Shown: positions 16,541-25,494, counted from the first letter of the stretch. The stretch is 64,000 nt of DNA from Brachybacterium subflavum (GCF_009299795.1 NZ_VIGP01000007.1:1-64000); one strand, 5' to 3'. Translations and numbers: made by a program. The notes: generated by a model from the sequence alone, not told the origin.

Positions 16541-17721
16541 GCGGCTCGTCCTGCCGTGTCGAGGGGCTCCGGGGCGGGCGAGGCCGCGAGGATCTCGGCG
16601 AGGTCCGCGCCGTCGTCGATGCCCTCGCGCAGGGCGCTCGACCCCCAGAGCAGGTCGATGAAGGGCGGGCGTCCGGGGGCGTTGCGGCGCCAGAAGTCCC
16701 GGCCGGGGTGCTGGGCGCGCATGACGGCGAGCACGCCGTGGCCGATGCGGATCGGATCGAAGCCGCCGTCCCCGGCTCCTCCCCCGACGAGCGCGGCGGG
16801 GTCGCCCACGAGGTGGAGCTGCACGCCGGCGAGGATCTGCCCGGCGAAGTCGCCGTGGGTGGCGCGCACCTGGACCTCGCGCACGAGGACGCCGGGCAGC
16901 TCGAGCGCGCGCACGGCATCCGCGAAGCGATGGTCCGCCCAGGGTGCGCCGAGGATCTCGAAGGGCAGCGTCGTGCCGCGGCCCTCGCTCCAGGTGGTGC
17001 CCTCGACGAGTCCCGTGCCCGGGTAGAGCGCGAGCGTCGAGGTGGTCGGCATGTTGGGCGAGGGCGGCACCCAGCAGGCGGCCGAGTCGGCCCCCGGAGC
17101 CGGGGTCACCGAGAGCTCGATCGGGTCCTCGAGGTGATGGGCGGCGGCGTGGCGCGCCACGTCGCCCAGGCGTCCGCCGTGGCGCAGCGGGATGTTCATG
17201 CGGCCGACGAAGCTCGCGCAGGTCGGGTCGAGACCGGGGCCCACGGGCGCCGCCGGGAGCGGCGCCGGACGGTCGAGGACGTGGACGGGCAGTCCGAGGC
17301 GCGCGCACGCCTGCATGGCGTCGACCATCGACCAGGGGTATGTGTAGAAGCGGCAGCCGATGTCCTGCAGGTCCACCAGGAGCGCGTCGATGCCGCTGCG
17401 CTCGAGCAGGGCGACGAGGTCCTCGCCGTGCACTCCGTAGGAGGACAGCACCGGGATGCCGGTCGCAGGATCGAGCTGGTCCGCGCCGCCCTCGCCGGCC
17501 TGCTCGCTGCCCCAGTACCCGTGCTCCGGGGCGATGAGGCAGTGGGGGCGGATGCCGCTCTCCACGAGCGCGTCGACGCCGCGCCGCAGGTCCGGGGTGA
17601 CGGCGGCGAAGTTGGTGAGCAGGCCGGGACGCGAGGACCCCGGGAGCTCGCTCTGGAGCATCCCGGGGTCCTCGATCAGGGCGTCGAGCCCCGACACCGT
17701 TCGGTGTGACGCAGAGAACAT
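16537..17721 (-). CDS. namZ: Exo-beta-N-acetylmuramidase NamZ (DUF1343)
   Basis: A 394-residue DUF1343 protein. The family is defined by B. subtilis NamZ/YbbC, which releases MurNAc from the non-reducing end of peptidoglycan fragments. Family motifs visible: GLLTNFAAVTPDLRRGVDAL at 33-52, APEHGYWGSEQAGE at 64-77, VLLERSGIDALLVDLQDIG with RFYTYPWSM to 131, LDRPAPLPAAPVGPGLD near 149 and the C-terminal FIDLLWGSSALREGI. No signal peptide is seen, so action in the cytoplasm is likely, unlike the secreted Bacillus enzyme. It heads the operon with a GNAT protein and a complete peptide importer. A strong-looking promoter places transcription start at the ATG. Confidence 0.85.
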   Translation of the reverse strand: MFSASHRTVSGLDALIEDPGMLQSELPGSSRPGLLTNFAAVTPDLRRGVDALVESGIRPHCLIAPEHGYWGSEQAGEGGADQLDPATGIPVLSSYGVHGEDLVALLERSGIDALLVDLQDIGCRFYTYPWSMVDAMQACARLGLPVHVLDRPAPLPAAPVGPGLDPTCASFVGRMNIPLRHGGRLGDVARHAAAHHLEDPIELSVTPAPGADSAACWVPPSPNMPTTSTLALYPGTGLVEGTTWSEGRGTTLPFEILGAPWADHRFADAVRALELPGVLVREVQVRATHGDFAGQILAGVQLHLVGDPAALVGGGAGDGGFDPIRIGHGVLAVMRAQHPGRDFWRRNAPGRPPFIDLLWGSSALREGIDDGADLAEILAASPAPEPLDTAGRAA

Positions 17722-17727
17722 CCCTCG

Positions 17728-17756
17728 AGCGTAGAGAAGTTACCTCCGCGTGTCAC
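17728..17756 (-). promoter_or_regulatory. Predicted sigma-A-like promoter of the namZ operon, leaderless
   Basis: Minus-strand GTGACA (17751-17756), a 17-base spacer and TACGCT (17728-17733), with only 6 bases to the namZ ATG. Hexamers differ by one and two bases from TTGACA/TATAAT. A small palindrome, GTTTTCGGGAAAC, lies just upstream at about 17759-17771 and could be an operator. Confidence 0.6.
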
Positions 17757-17799
17757 CGGTTTTCGGGAAACTTGCTGCGGTCCGTCGGCCCTCGCAGGT

Positions 17800-17813
17800 C
17801 CCCCGGATGGGGG
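17800..17813. terminator. Short hairpin downstream of malic enzyme gene
   Basis: CCCCC-GGAT-GGGGG, a 5-bp GC stem 8 bases beyond the malic-enzyme stop codon, in the gap before the namZ promoter. It is short and lacks a T tract, so terminator activity is only possible. Confidence 0.3.
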
Positions 17814-17821
17814 CGACGGGC

Positions 17822-19273
17822 TCAGAGGTGGATCTCCTCCGCGTAGACGGCGGGAATCGCCCCGGTGATCGTGTCGACGGTGCCGGCCTCCTCGCGGGCG
17901 ACGTTCTCCACCGCGGCGGCGACGGCCTTGGTGACGCCCTCGTTGAAGACGCTGGGCACGATGTAGGTCGGGTTCAGCTCCTCGGAGGAGACGACGTCGG
18001 CCAGGGCCTTCGAGGCCGCCAGCAGCATCCGGTCGGAGACGTTCGTCGCGCGCGCGTCGAGCAGACCGCGGAACACGCCGGGGAAGGCGAGCACGTTGTT
18101 GATCTGGTTCGCGAAGTCGCTGCGGCCGGTCGCGACGACCTCGGCATGCTTGGCGGCCTCCGCCGGATCGATCTCCGGGGTCGGGTTCGCCATCGCGAAG
18201 ACGATCGAGCGCTCCGCCATCCGCGAGACGTCCTCCGCGGTGAGGATGTTGCCGGCGCTCACGCCGATGAACACGTCGGCCCCGGTGATGGCGTCGCTGA
18301 GCGTCCCGGTCAGCTGCCGGGGGTTCGTGACCTCGGCGATCCAGGGCAGGCGGCCCTCGAGGTTCTCGCGGCCCTCGTGGACGATGCCGTCGATGTCCGT
18401 GACCACCACGTCGCGGGCGCCCGCGGCGCGCAGCAGGCGCAGGATCGCGGTGCCCGCGGCGCCCGCTCCCGAGAGCACGATGCGCACGTCGGCGATGCTC
18501 TTGCCGACCACGCGCAGGGCGTTGCGCAGCGCCGCGACCACGACGATCGCGGTGCCGTGCTGGTCGTCGTGGAAGACGGGGATGTCGAGCTCCTGGCGCA
18601 GGCGGTCCTCGATCTCGAAGCAGCGCGGGGCCGAGATGTCCTCGAGGTTGATGCCCGCGAAGACCGGGGCGATCGCCTTCACGTGGGAGACGATGTCCTC
18701 GACGGAGTGGGCGTCCAGGCAGATGGGGAACGCGTCGATGTCCGCGAAGCGCTTGAAGAGGGCGGCCTTGCCCTCCATGACGGGCATCGCGGCGAGTGGA
18801 CCGAGGTCGCCCAGGCCCAGGATCGCGGAGCCGTCGGAGACGACCGCGACGGTGTTGCGCTTGATGGTGAGGCTGCGGGCGTCCTCGGGGTGCTCGGCGA
18901 TCGCCTTCACGACGCGCGCGACGCCCGGCGTGTAGACCATCGAGAGGTCGTCGCGGTGGCGGATCGGGACCTTCGACTCGACGGTGAGCTTGCCGCCCAG
19001 GTGCGCGAGGAAGGTGCGGTCCGAGACCTTGCCGAGCTCGACCCCCTCGAGGTCCTTGAGGGCCTCGACGACCTCCATGGCGTGGTCGTTGTCCGCGGTG
19101 AGGACGGTGAGGTCCGCGCGCATCCGCTCGGGGCCGGAGGCGGAGACGTCGAGCGCGGTGACCAGGGCGCGGTGCGCCTCGATGGTCCCGGTGATGTCGC
19201 TGACCGCCGCGGAGTGGGCGGCGAACTCGAGACGGATCGTGATGGAGTAGCTGACTGATGGCGCCGGTGACAT
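17822..19273 (-). CDS. NAD-dependent malic enzyme with N-terminal ACT domain
   Basis: About 483 residues. Residues 5-85 form an ACT-type regulatory domain, the rest is a bacterial-type malic enzyme: VPIRHRDDLSMVYTPGVARV contains the Tyr catalytic region, DGSAILGLGDLGPLAAMPVM the NAD/malate core, FHDDQHGTAIV the divalent-metal aspartates and VLSGAGAAGTAILRLL the Rossmann NAD site. It oxidatively decarboxylates malate to pyruvate, linking the TCA cycle to gluconeogenesis. The ACT domain suggests amino-acid control. The start at 19273 is preferred because TACGAT ends 7 bases before it; an ATG three codons upstream would overlap that hexamer. Confidence 0.92.
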   Translation of the reverse strand: MSPAPSVSYSITIRLEFAAHSAAVSDITGTIEAHRALVTALDVSASGPERMRADLTVLTADNDHAMEVVEALKDLEGVELGKVSDRTFLAHLGGKLTVESKVPIRHRDDLSMVYTPGVARVVKAIAEHPEDARSLTIKRNTVAVVSDGSAILGLGDLGPLAAMPVMEGKAALFKRFADIDAFPICLDAHSVEDIVSHVKAIAPVFAGINLEDISAPRCFEIEDRLRQELDIPVFHDDQHGTAIVVVAALRNALRVVGKSIADVRIVLSGAGAAGTAILRLLRAAGARDVVVTDIDGIVHEGRENLEGRLPWIAEVTNPRQLTGTLSDAITGADVFIGVSAGNILTAEDVSRMAERSIVFAMANPTPEIDPAEAAKHAEVVATGRSDFANQINNVLAFPGVFRGLLDARATNVSDRMLLAASKALADVVSSEELNPTYIVPSVFNEGVTKAVAAAVENVAREEAGTVDTITGAIPAVYAEEIHL

Positions 19274-19280
19274 GCGGCTC

Positions 19281-19286
19281 ATCGTA
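19281..19286 (-). promoter_or_regulatory. Predicted -10 element, leaderless malic enzyme promoter
   Basis: TACGAT on the minus strand, 7 bases before the ATG at 19273. It overlaps the alternative upstream ATG, which argues that the inner ATG is used. Confidence 0.45.
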
Positions 19287-19382
19287 ACGTCGGCGAGCGC
19301 CGCTGCGGGCCGCCCGACGCGCCCCGCGGGGCGGGGCCGGGGGCGAGTGCGCGACGGGTGTCCGTCCGCCCGTACGGAGGGG

Positions 19383-19967
19383 TCAGCCCTTGTACGACTT
19401 CACGTCGTCGCTGTAGCGCTCCCACAGCGACTTCGCGGCCGAGGCCTGCTCCGCGTAGCGGTCGGGGTAGGCGGACTGCTGGACCGCCTGGGCGGCCTCG
19501 CCGAGATCCCAGTCGTCGTAGTCGGGGGCGACGTCGAGCAGGCCCGGGGCGCTCGAGTGGTCCCCGAGGCCCAGGAAGGCGTCGATGGCCTTCTTCTTGT
19601 GGCGCACCTCGGCCGCGCTGCCCCAGCCCGCGGACGGGCGCTGCTGGAAGAGGCCGCCGGAGTCGAGGTCGACGGCCGGCTCGTAGTTGTACAGCCACGC
19701 CTCGACGATCGCGGTCGCGAGCACGATCTGGGTGCCGTGGGCGCTGATGTCATGGCCCTTGCAGACCGCGATGATGAAGCGCGCGTTCTCGACCTGCCAG
19801 TCGTCCATGCCGTCCAGCGCGAAGCCCTCGCGGGTCTCGGCGCGGGTCATGAACGACTCGGTCCAGTCGTCGGAGTCGGCGTCGGCTGCCATGGCCGGCG
19901 CGGCCGTGGCGAGCGCGGTCAGTCCGATGGTCCCGGCGAGGAGCAGGCGGCGGCGGGAGAGGGTCAT
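19383..19967 (-). CDS. Tat-secreted protein with GLFQQRP motif
   Basis: A 194-residue exported protein. The signal peptide begins MTLSRRRLLLAG (twin-arginine type) and ends at a likely AMA|A cleavage site near residue 28. The mature part contains LATAIVEAWLYNYEPAVDLD followed by SGGLFQQRPSAGWG, a motif seen in actinobacterial secreted proteins with a lysozyme/transglycosylase-like helical fold. The Glu in TAIVEAW is a possible catalytic acid. A cell-wall hydrolase role is plausible but unproven. AAGGTG about 8 bases before the ATG supports the start. It stands alone between malic enzyme and hrpA. Confidence 0.75.
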   Translation of the reverse strand: MTLSRRRLLLAGTIGLTALATAAPAMAADADSDDWTESFMTRAETREGFALDGMDDWQVENARFIIAVCKGHDISAHGTQIVLATAIVEAWLYNYEPAVDLDSGGLFQQRPSAGWGSAAEVRHKKKAIDAFLGLGDHSSAPGLLDVAPDYDDWDLGEAAQAVQQSAYPDRYAEQASAAKSLWERYSDDVKSYKG

Positions 19968-20297
19968 GCGAGGCACCTTCGAGGTCTGTGGTTCCGGGAT
20001 CCGGAAGGACGCCGATGACGCTAGCGAGCGCACGAAGCGCTGTGAACAGGGCGTCTGTCCGGTTCGCCCGAGTCGGACCGCCGGTCTTTGCGCGGGCATG
20101 AACTCCTTGACCCGAGGCCCACGCGCGCCCCGTGACCTCATCGTGACCGGTCGAGCGGGCGTTCAGACGCCGCCCAGCGCGCTCCGGGATCCCCTGCGGT
20201 GCGCTCCGGGTGCCGAACGCAAAAGTTGCGTATGCGATGCGCGGGCGTGGCTGCGAGCACACGGATCAGGGGTGATGCGTCACGTCCCCGCGCCCGC
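19968..20297. other. 330-base intergenic region before the Tat-secreted gene
   Basis: No gene is supported here. It should hold the promoter of the secreted protein and the end of the hrpA transcript. A perfect palindrome lies at 20217-20231 (listed separately), and CCCGGAGCGC is repeated on the minus strand. Consensus pieces of the c-di-AMP (ydaO) riboswitch, common before wall-hydrolase genes, were looked for and not found. Confidence 0.55.
20217..20231. promoter_or_regulatory. 15-bp palindrome ACGCAA-AAG-TTGCGT
   Basis: Perfect 6-base inverted arms around a 3-base centre, about 250 bases upstream of the secreted-protein gene and 67 bases past the hrpA stop. Shape fits an operator for a dimeric regulator. 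It is AT-richer than its surroundings. Confidence 0.45.
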
Positions 20298-23200
20298 TCA
20301 GGCCGTCAGCGCCGCGATCGCCGCGCGCAGACGCTTGTCCGAGACCGTCTCGCGGGTGCCCAGGGTCTGCGCGAACAGGCTCACCCGGTACTCCTCCAGC
20401 AGCCACGGGATCCGCGCGGCGTCCTCCTGGGCGGCGCGGGAGCGGGACAGCTTCGCGCGAGCGCGCTCCCACAGCTGCTCGACGTCGTGGACCTGCCAGG
20501 CGAGCTTCGCGTCGCGCGGAGGGTTCTCCTCGAGCTTCTCCAGTCGGATCCCGTCGGCGCGCAGGTAGCGCACCAGGTCGCCCAGGTGCTCGACCCCCGT
20601 GCGGGAGACGAAGCGCTCCCCCACCAGGCGCGAGGCGTGCTCGCGGATCTCCGTGAGCTGCTGGAGGATCGTCAGCGAGGACACGCGTCCGAGCGACTTC
20701 GCGAGCTTCGCGTGGGCGGCGAGGGCCGCGGCGGCGTCGCGCACGGCCTGCGCCGCGACCCGGTCGTGCTCCGAGCGGACCCGCGCGAGCGCCGCGTCGA
20801 ACTGCTCGCGCGTGCGCACGGCGCCCGCATCGCCCACCAGATGCGCGGTCGCGGCCGCGGAGGCGTCGGCCAGGAGGGCCGCGCTCGAGGGGTACGGGGA
20901 CTGGGCGACGGCGAGCTTGGTGGGGTTCGGCAGCGCGTTCAGCACGGAGGCGAGGTCCGGGTGCAGCTCGCGGTCCACGAGGGCGATCACGCCCTCGGGG
21001 TGCGCGCTCGCCTGCTCCTCGGCGGTCGCGAGGACCTTGAGGTCCACCCGTTCGACCTGCCCGTCGGCCCCGCGCACGGCGACCAGCGCCGGGTGCCCTG
21101 TCACCTCGAGGCCCCCCACGCGGCTGCGATGCACCTCGGGGACGCCCGCCTCGGGGAAGGCTGCGAGGTCGCGGCGGGCGAGGTCCTCGCCCTGCGTGGT
21201 GACCGAGGCGTCCATGCGCTTCTTCAGCCGCTTCTGGAGGGCGGCGAGGTCGTCGCCGGTGCCGATCTCGCGGCCCTTCGCGTCGACGACCCGGAAGTGC
21301 ATGCGCAGGTGCGCGGGGATGCGGGAGAGGTCGAACTCGGGGCCGTAGAGCTCGAGGTCCTGCGGGACGCCGGGGAGGGCGACGAGCTCGTCGGCCACGG
21401 CCTCGACGAAGGCCTCGCCGGCGTCGGGATCGTCGTCGTGGAGGGTCGCGGCGACGACCTTCGCCCGCTCGGGGGCGGGGACGAGATGGCGGCGCAGGGG
21501 CTTGGGCAGGGAGCGGATGAGCTCGGTGACCAGCTCCTCGCGCATGCCGGGCACGAGCCAGTCGAAGCCGCGCGGGGTGACGCGGTTGAGCACCGCGAGC
21601 GGGATCGTCGCGGTGACGCCGTCGCTGCCGCGCGCGCCGACGTCCCCGAAGGAGTAGCTGAGCGGGAGCGTCAGGTCGCCCTGCACCCAGGTGTCGGGGA
21701 AGTCGGCCTGGATCGCGGCGGTCACGGACTCGTCGGCCGCGAGCAGATCGTCCTCGGTGAGGGTGAGGAGGTCGGGCGTGAGGTGCCGCTGCTTCTTCCA
21801 CCAGGCGTCGAAGTGGCGCCCGGAGACGACGTCGGCGGGGATGCGGGCGTCGTAGAAGGCGAAGACCTGTTCGTCGCCGATCAGCAGGTCGCGCCGACGG
21901 GTCTTGGCCTCGAGCTCCTCGAGCCTCTCGATGAGCGCCCGGTTGTCGCGGAAGAAGTGGTGGCGGGTGCGCCAGTCCCCCTCCACGAGAGCGTTCTGCA
22001 GGAAGATGTCGCGGGCGAGCTCGGGGTTCACGCGTCCGAAGGGCACCACGTGGTCGGCGACGACCGGGACGCCGTAGAGGGTGACCTTCTCGTGCGCCAT
22101 CGCGGAGGCCTGCTTGGAGGACCAGTAGGGCTCGGAGTGCGAGCGGCGCACCACGTGCGCGCCGATCTCCTCGGCCCAGGCGGCGTCGATCTTCGCTGCG
22201 GTGCGGCCCCACAGCCGCGAGGTCTCCACGAGCTCGGCGACCATCACCAGCTCGGGGCGCTTCTTCGCGAGCGCCGAGCCCGGCCAGAGCGCGAACCGTG
22301 CGCCGCGGGCGCCGGAGTACTCGCGGCTGCGGTCGTCGTACAGGCCCACGTGCGAGAGCAGCCCTGCCAGCAGGGCCTGGTGGATGCGGGCGGGATCGCC
22401 CTCGCTCTTGTTGAGGTGCAGCCCGGCGTCCTTGGCCATGTCCTTCAGCTGCGAGTGCAGGTCCCACCACTCGCGGATGCGCAGGTAGTGGAGGTGCTCG
22501 CCGCGCACCTCCCGGCGGAAGGCGCTGCCGGAGAGCTCCCTGCGGCGCTCCTGCAGGTGGTTCCACAGGTTCAGCAGGGTCAGGTAGTCGCTGGTCTCGT
22601 CCTCGAAGCGCTTGTGCTTCTCCTTGGCCTGCTGCTCGAAGCCCAGCGGCCGCTCGCGCGGGTCCTGGATCGAGAGCCCGGCGACGATCACGAGGACCTC
22701 GCGCAGGGCGCCGAGGCGGTCGGCCTCGATGAGCATGCGCGCCATCCGCGGGTCGAGGGGGAAGCGCGCGAGCAGCCGGCCGATGTCCGTCAGGCGGCGT
22801 CCGCCCGGTGCCTGCTGGGCGGCCTCGATCGCGCGCAGCTCCTCGAGCAGGCGCACGCCGTCGGTCACGGCACGCGTGGCCGGGGGCTCCACGAAGGGGA
22901 AGGACTCCACATCGCCCAGTCCCAGCGAGGTCATCAGGAGGACGACGGAGGCGAGGTTCGTGCGCAGGATCTCGGGCTCGGTGAACTCCGGGCGGGTCTC
23001 GAAGTCCTTGCGGGAGAACAGGCGGATCGCGATGCCGGGGTGGGTGCGCCCGGAGCGGCCCGAGCGCTGGTTCGCGCTGGCCTGGGAGATCGGCTCGATG
23101 GGCAGGCGCTGCACCTTCGTGCGCTGGGAGTAGCGGGAGATGCGGGCGAGCCCGGAGTCGATGACGTAGGTGATGCCGGGGACGGTCAGCGAGGTCTCGG

Positions 23201-24203
23201 CGACGTTCGTCGAGAGGATGATGCGCCGGTGCGTGCCCGCGGCGCGCGGGGAGAAGATCCGCTGCTGGTCGCTCGCCGAGAGCCGGCCGAACAGGGGCAG
23301 CACCTCGGTGGGCAGGCGTCCGCGCCCTCCCGAGCCCAGGTGCTGCTCGAGGCTGTCGCGGATCTCGCGGATCTCGCGCTCGCCGGGCAGGAAGACGAGC
23401 ATGTCGCCGGGCCCCTCGGCGGCGAGCTCGTCGACCGCGTCGATGATCGCCGTATCGAGGTCGCGCTCGATGGAGTGGATGTCTTCGAGCTCGTCGGCCT
23501 CGGAGGCCTCCTCGGCGGCGACCTCGGCATCGATCACGAGGGGGCGGTAGCGGACCTCGACGGGATAGGTGCGCCCGGAGACCTCGAGGACGGGCGCGGG
23601 ATGCATCGTCCCGTCGGCCCCGCTGGTCGCGAAGTGCTGCGCGAAGCGCTCGGGATCGATGGTCGCCGAGGTGATGACGACCTTGAGGTCGGGGCGCTGG
23701 GGCAGGATCTGCCGCAGGTACCCGAGGATCACGTCGATGTTCAGCGAGCGCTCGTGGGCCTCGTCGATGATGATCGCGTCGTAGCGGCGCAGCAGGCGGT
23801 CCGAGCCCAGCTCGGCCAGCAGGATGCCGTCGGTCATGAGCTTCAGCCGGGCGCCGCGGGCGACCTCCTTGGTGAAGCGCACCTGGTAGCCGACGGTCCC
23901 CTCGCCGAGCTTCTCCCCCAGCTCGGAGGCGATCCGGCTCGCGACGCTGCGCGCGGCGAGCCGGCGCGGCTGCGTGTGGCCGATGACCCTGCCATTGCCG
24001 CCATAGCCGAGCTCCAGCAGCATCTTGGGGATCTGCGTGGTCTTGCCGGAGCCGGTCTCGCCGGCGATGACGACGACCTGGTTCTCGCGCAGGGCCCCGA
24101 GGATCTCCTCGCGCTGCTGGGAGACGGGGAGCTCGGCCGGATAGGTGATCGCGAGCTGCGGGGAATCGGTCCCGTTGCCGGATTCGATCGTGCGCTCGCT
24201 CAT
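20298..24203 (-). CDS. hrpA: ATP-dependent RNA helicase HrpA
   Basis: A 1301-residue DEAH-box helicase of the HrpA family, the usual size. Walker A GETGSGKT is at 48-55, HTQPRR at 76-81, DEAH at 147-150 and SATIDPERF soon after; helicase motif VI QRSGRSGRTHPG follows, then the HA2/ratchet and OB-fold regions and the long DUF3418 C-terminus. HrpA acts on RNA, and in E. coli it resolves stalled or collided ribosomes; the same role may hold here. The start at 24203 is chosen from the family N-terminus; a TAGCAT hexamer ends 8 bases before it and no Shine-Dalgarno is seen. It diverges from tdh. Confidence 0.94.
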   Translation of the reverse strand: MSERTIESGNGTDSPQLAITYPAELPVSQQREEILGALRENQVVVIAGETGSGKTTQIPKMLLELGYGGNGRVIGHTQPRRLAARSVASRIASELGEKLGEGTVGYQVRFTKEVARGARLKLMTDGILLAELGSDRLLRRYDAIIIDEAHERSLNIDVILGYLRQILPQRPDLKVVITSATIDPERFAQHFATSGADGTMHPAPVLEVSGRTYPVEVRYRPLVIDAEVAAEEASEADELEDIHSIERDLDTAIIDAVDELAAEGPGDMLVFLPGEREIREIRDSLEQHLGSGGRGRLPTEVLPLFGRLSASDQQRIFSPRAAGTHRRIILSTNVAETSLTVPGITYVIDSGLARISRYSQRTKVQRLPIEPISQASANQRSGRSGRTHPGIAIRLFSRKDFETRPEFTEPEILRTNLASVVLLMTSLGLGDVESFPFVEPPATRAVTDGVRLLEELRAIEAAQQAPGGRRLTDIGRLLARFPLDPRMARMLIEADRLGALREVLVIVAGLSIQDPRERPLGFEQQAKEKHKRFEDETSDYLTLLNLWNHLQERRRELSGSAFRREVRGEHLHYLRIREWWDLHSQLKDMAKDAGLHLNKSEGDPARIHQALLAGLLSHVGLYDDRSREYSGARGARFALWPGSALAKKRPELVMVAELVETSRLWGRTAAKIDAAWAEEIGAHVVRRSHSEPYWSSKQASAMAHEKVTLYGVPVVADHVVPFGRVNPELARDIFLQNALVEGDWRTRHHFFRDNRALIERLEELEAKTRRRDLLIGDEQVFAFYDARIPADVVSGRHFDAWWKKQRHLTPDLLTLTEDDLLAADESVTAAIQADFPDTWVQGDLTLPLSYSFGDVGARGSDGVTATIPLAVLNRVTPRGFDWLVPGMREELVTELIRSLPKPLRRHLVPAPERAKVVAATLHDDDPDAGEAFVEAVADELVALPGVPQDLELYGPEFDLSRIPAHLRMHFRVVDAKGREIGTGDDLAALQKRLKKRMDASVTTQGEDLARRDLAAFPEAGVPEVHRSRVGGLEVTGHPALVAVRGADGQVERVDLKVLATAEEQASAHPEGVIALVDRELHPDLASVLNALPNPTKLAVAQSPYPSSAALLADASAAATAHLVGDAGAVRTREQFDAALARVRSEHDRVAAQAVRDAAAALAAHAKLAKSLGRVSSLTILQQLTEIREHASRLVGERFVSRTGVEHLGDLVRYLRADGIRLEKLEENPPRDAKLAWQVHDVEQLWERARAKLSRSRAAQEDAARIPWLLEEYRVSLFAQTLGTRETVSDKRLRAAIAALTA

Positions 24204-24211
24204 GGTGGTCC

Positions 24212-24217
24212 ATGCTA
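24212..24217 (-). promoter_or_regulatory. Predicted -10 element, leaderless hrpA promoter
   Basis: TAGCAT on the minus strand, 8 bases before the hrpA ATG. Confidence 0.35.
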
Positions 24218-24307
24218 GGCGGTGGACGCGATGGCGGTCGCCCAGATTCCCCGGGGCCGACGGCGCGCCGCGCGCACTTGCCATCTCTGCGCGCTTCGGC
24301 CCGTCAT

Positions 24308-24337
24308 GCGCAGAATCGCGCAGAACGTCGGTACGAT
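24308..24337 (+). promoter_or_regulatory. Predicted tdh promoter with twin operator-like repeats
   Basis: GCGCAGAA occurs at 24308-24315 and 24318-24325, exactly 10 bases (one helical turn) apart, and is followed by the -10-like TACGAT at 24332-24337. The repeats cover the -35 position, an arrangement typical of a regulator binding site. The predicted 5' leader to the tdh ATG is about 70 bases. Confidence 0.5.
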
Positions 24338-24411
24338 GACGACCGTCGACCGGCCGGCGCCGAACCCGGGTCCGGACGTCCTCAGTTGACGGATCAGAAG
24401 GGACCTCGAGG

Positions 24412-25494
24412 ATGAGCAGCACGATGCGGGCACTGCGGAAGACCGGCCCCGCCCCCGGACTCGAGCTCGCGGAGGTGCCCGTCCCGCAGGTCGGTCCGTG
24501 GGACGTGCGCATCCGCGTCCTGCGCGCCGGGCTCTGCGGCACCGACCTGCACCTGCTCGCCTGGGACGAGTCCGCCCGCGCGATGTGCGACACGGTGCCC
24601 TTCACCCCCGGCCACGAGTTCTACGGAGAGGTCGTCGAGATCGGCGCCGAGGTCCCCGACGTGCGCGTGGGAGACCGCGTCTCCGGCGAGGGGCACGTGG
24701 TGTGCGGGGTCTGCCGCAACTGCCGCGCGGGACGGCGCCAGCTGTGCATCCGCACCCGCAGCGTCGGCGTGCAGCGCGACGGCGCCTTCGCCGAGCAGGT
24801 CGTGGTTCCCCACCAGAACGTCTGGGTGCACGAGCACGAGGGCCGCGAGGACGTGATCAGCCCCGAGCTCGGCGCCGTGTTCGATCCCTTCGGCAATGCG
24901 GTGCACACGGCGCTCAAGTTCCCCTTGGTCGGCGAGGACGTGCTGATCACCGGAGCCGGCCCCATCGGCCTGATGGCCGCCGCCGTCGCCCGCCACGCGG
25001 GTGCCCGCTTCGTCGCGATCACGGACGTGCACGAGCACCGGCTGGAGATGGCCCGCGCCGCGGGGGTCGACCTCGCCGTCAACGTCGGCGAGCGAAGGAT
25101 CACGGACGTGCAGCGCGAGCTCGGCATGAAGGAGGGCTTCGACGTGGGTCTGGAGATCTCCGGGCAGCCCAGCGCCCTGCAGGAGATGATCACCAACATG
25201 AACCACGGCGGGAGGATCGCCCTGCTGGGCCTCCCCGCACGGCACTTCGAGCTGGACTGGACCACCGTGATCACCCACATGCTCACCCTGCAGGGCATCT
25301 ACGGACGCGAGATGTTCGAGACCTGGAACGCGATGAGCGCGATGATCTCCACGAGCCCCGTGCTGCGCGGGAGGATCAGCGCGACCGTCACCGACGTGCT
25401 GCCGGCGACGGCATGGGAGCGGGCCTTCGAGATCGCCCGCTCGGGCAGCGGCGGCAAGGTCGTGCTGGACTGGACCGTGTTCGACGGATCCTGA
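24412..25494 (+). CDS. tdh: L-threonine 3-dehydrogenase
   Basis: A 360-residue zinc-dependent medium-chain dehydrogenase. Catalytic zinc ligands are C42 (GLCGTDLH) and H68-E69 (PGHEFYG). The structural zinc lobe has C98, C101, C104 and C112. The NAD-binding segment is [12 protein letters not shown] at about 175-186. Tdh oxidises L-threonine to 2-amino-3-ketobutyrate, which the next gene, kbl, cleaves with CoA to glycine and acetyl-CoA. AGGACC/GAGG lies just before the ATG. The pairing with kbl makes the assignment firm among otherwise similar sorbitol/alcohol dehydrogenases. Confidence 0.93.
   Translation: MSSTMRALRKTGPAPGLELAEVPVPQVGPWDVRIRVLRAGLCGTDLHLLAWDESARAMCDTVPFTPGHEFYGEVVEIGAEVPDVRVGDRVSGEGHVVCGVCRNCRAGRRQLCIRTRSVGVQRDGAFAEQVVVPHQNVWVHEHEGREDVISPELGAVFDPFGNAVHTALKFPLVGEDVLITGAGPIGLMAAAVARHAGARFVAITDVHEHRLEMARAAGVDLAVNVGERRITDVQRELGMKEGFDVGLEISGQPSALQEMITNMNHGGRIALLGLPARHFELDWTTVITHMLTLQGIYGREMFETWNAMSAMISTSPVLRGRISATVTDVLPATAWERAFEIARSGSGGKVVLDWTVFDGS

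Noticed and set aside
19968-20297. Possible c-di-AMP (ydaO) riboswitch before the secreted protein
   Set aside because: The conserved blocks expected on the minus strand were not found; only short repeats and a palindrome are present.
20199-24218. A reading frame of over 1300 codons on the plus strand opposite hrpA, and similar long frames opposite the transporter operon and the 6-8 kb helicase
   Set aside because: In DNA this GC-rich the antisense frames of real genes stay open by codon bias; translations are Arg/Gly/Val-rich, show no family motif and lack ribosome binding sites.
24384-24390. TTGACG near tdh as a -35 box
   Set aside because: It lies about 25 bases before the ATG with no suitable -10 sequence after it.
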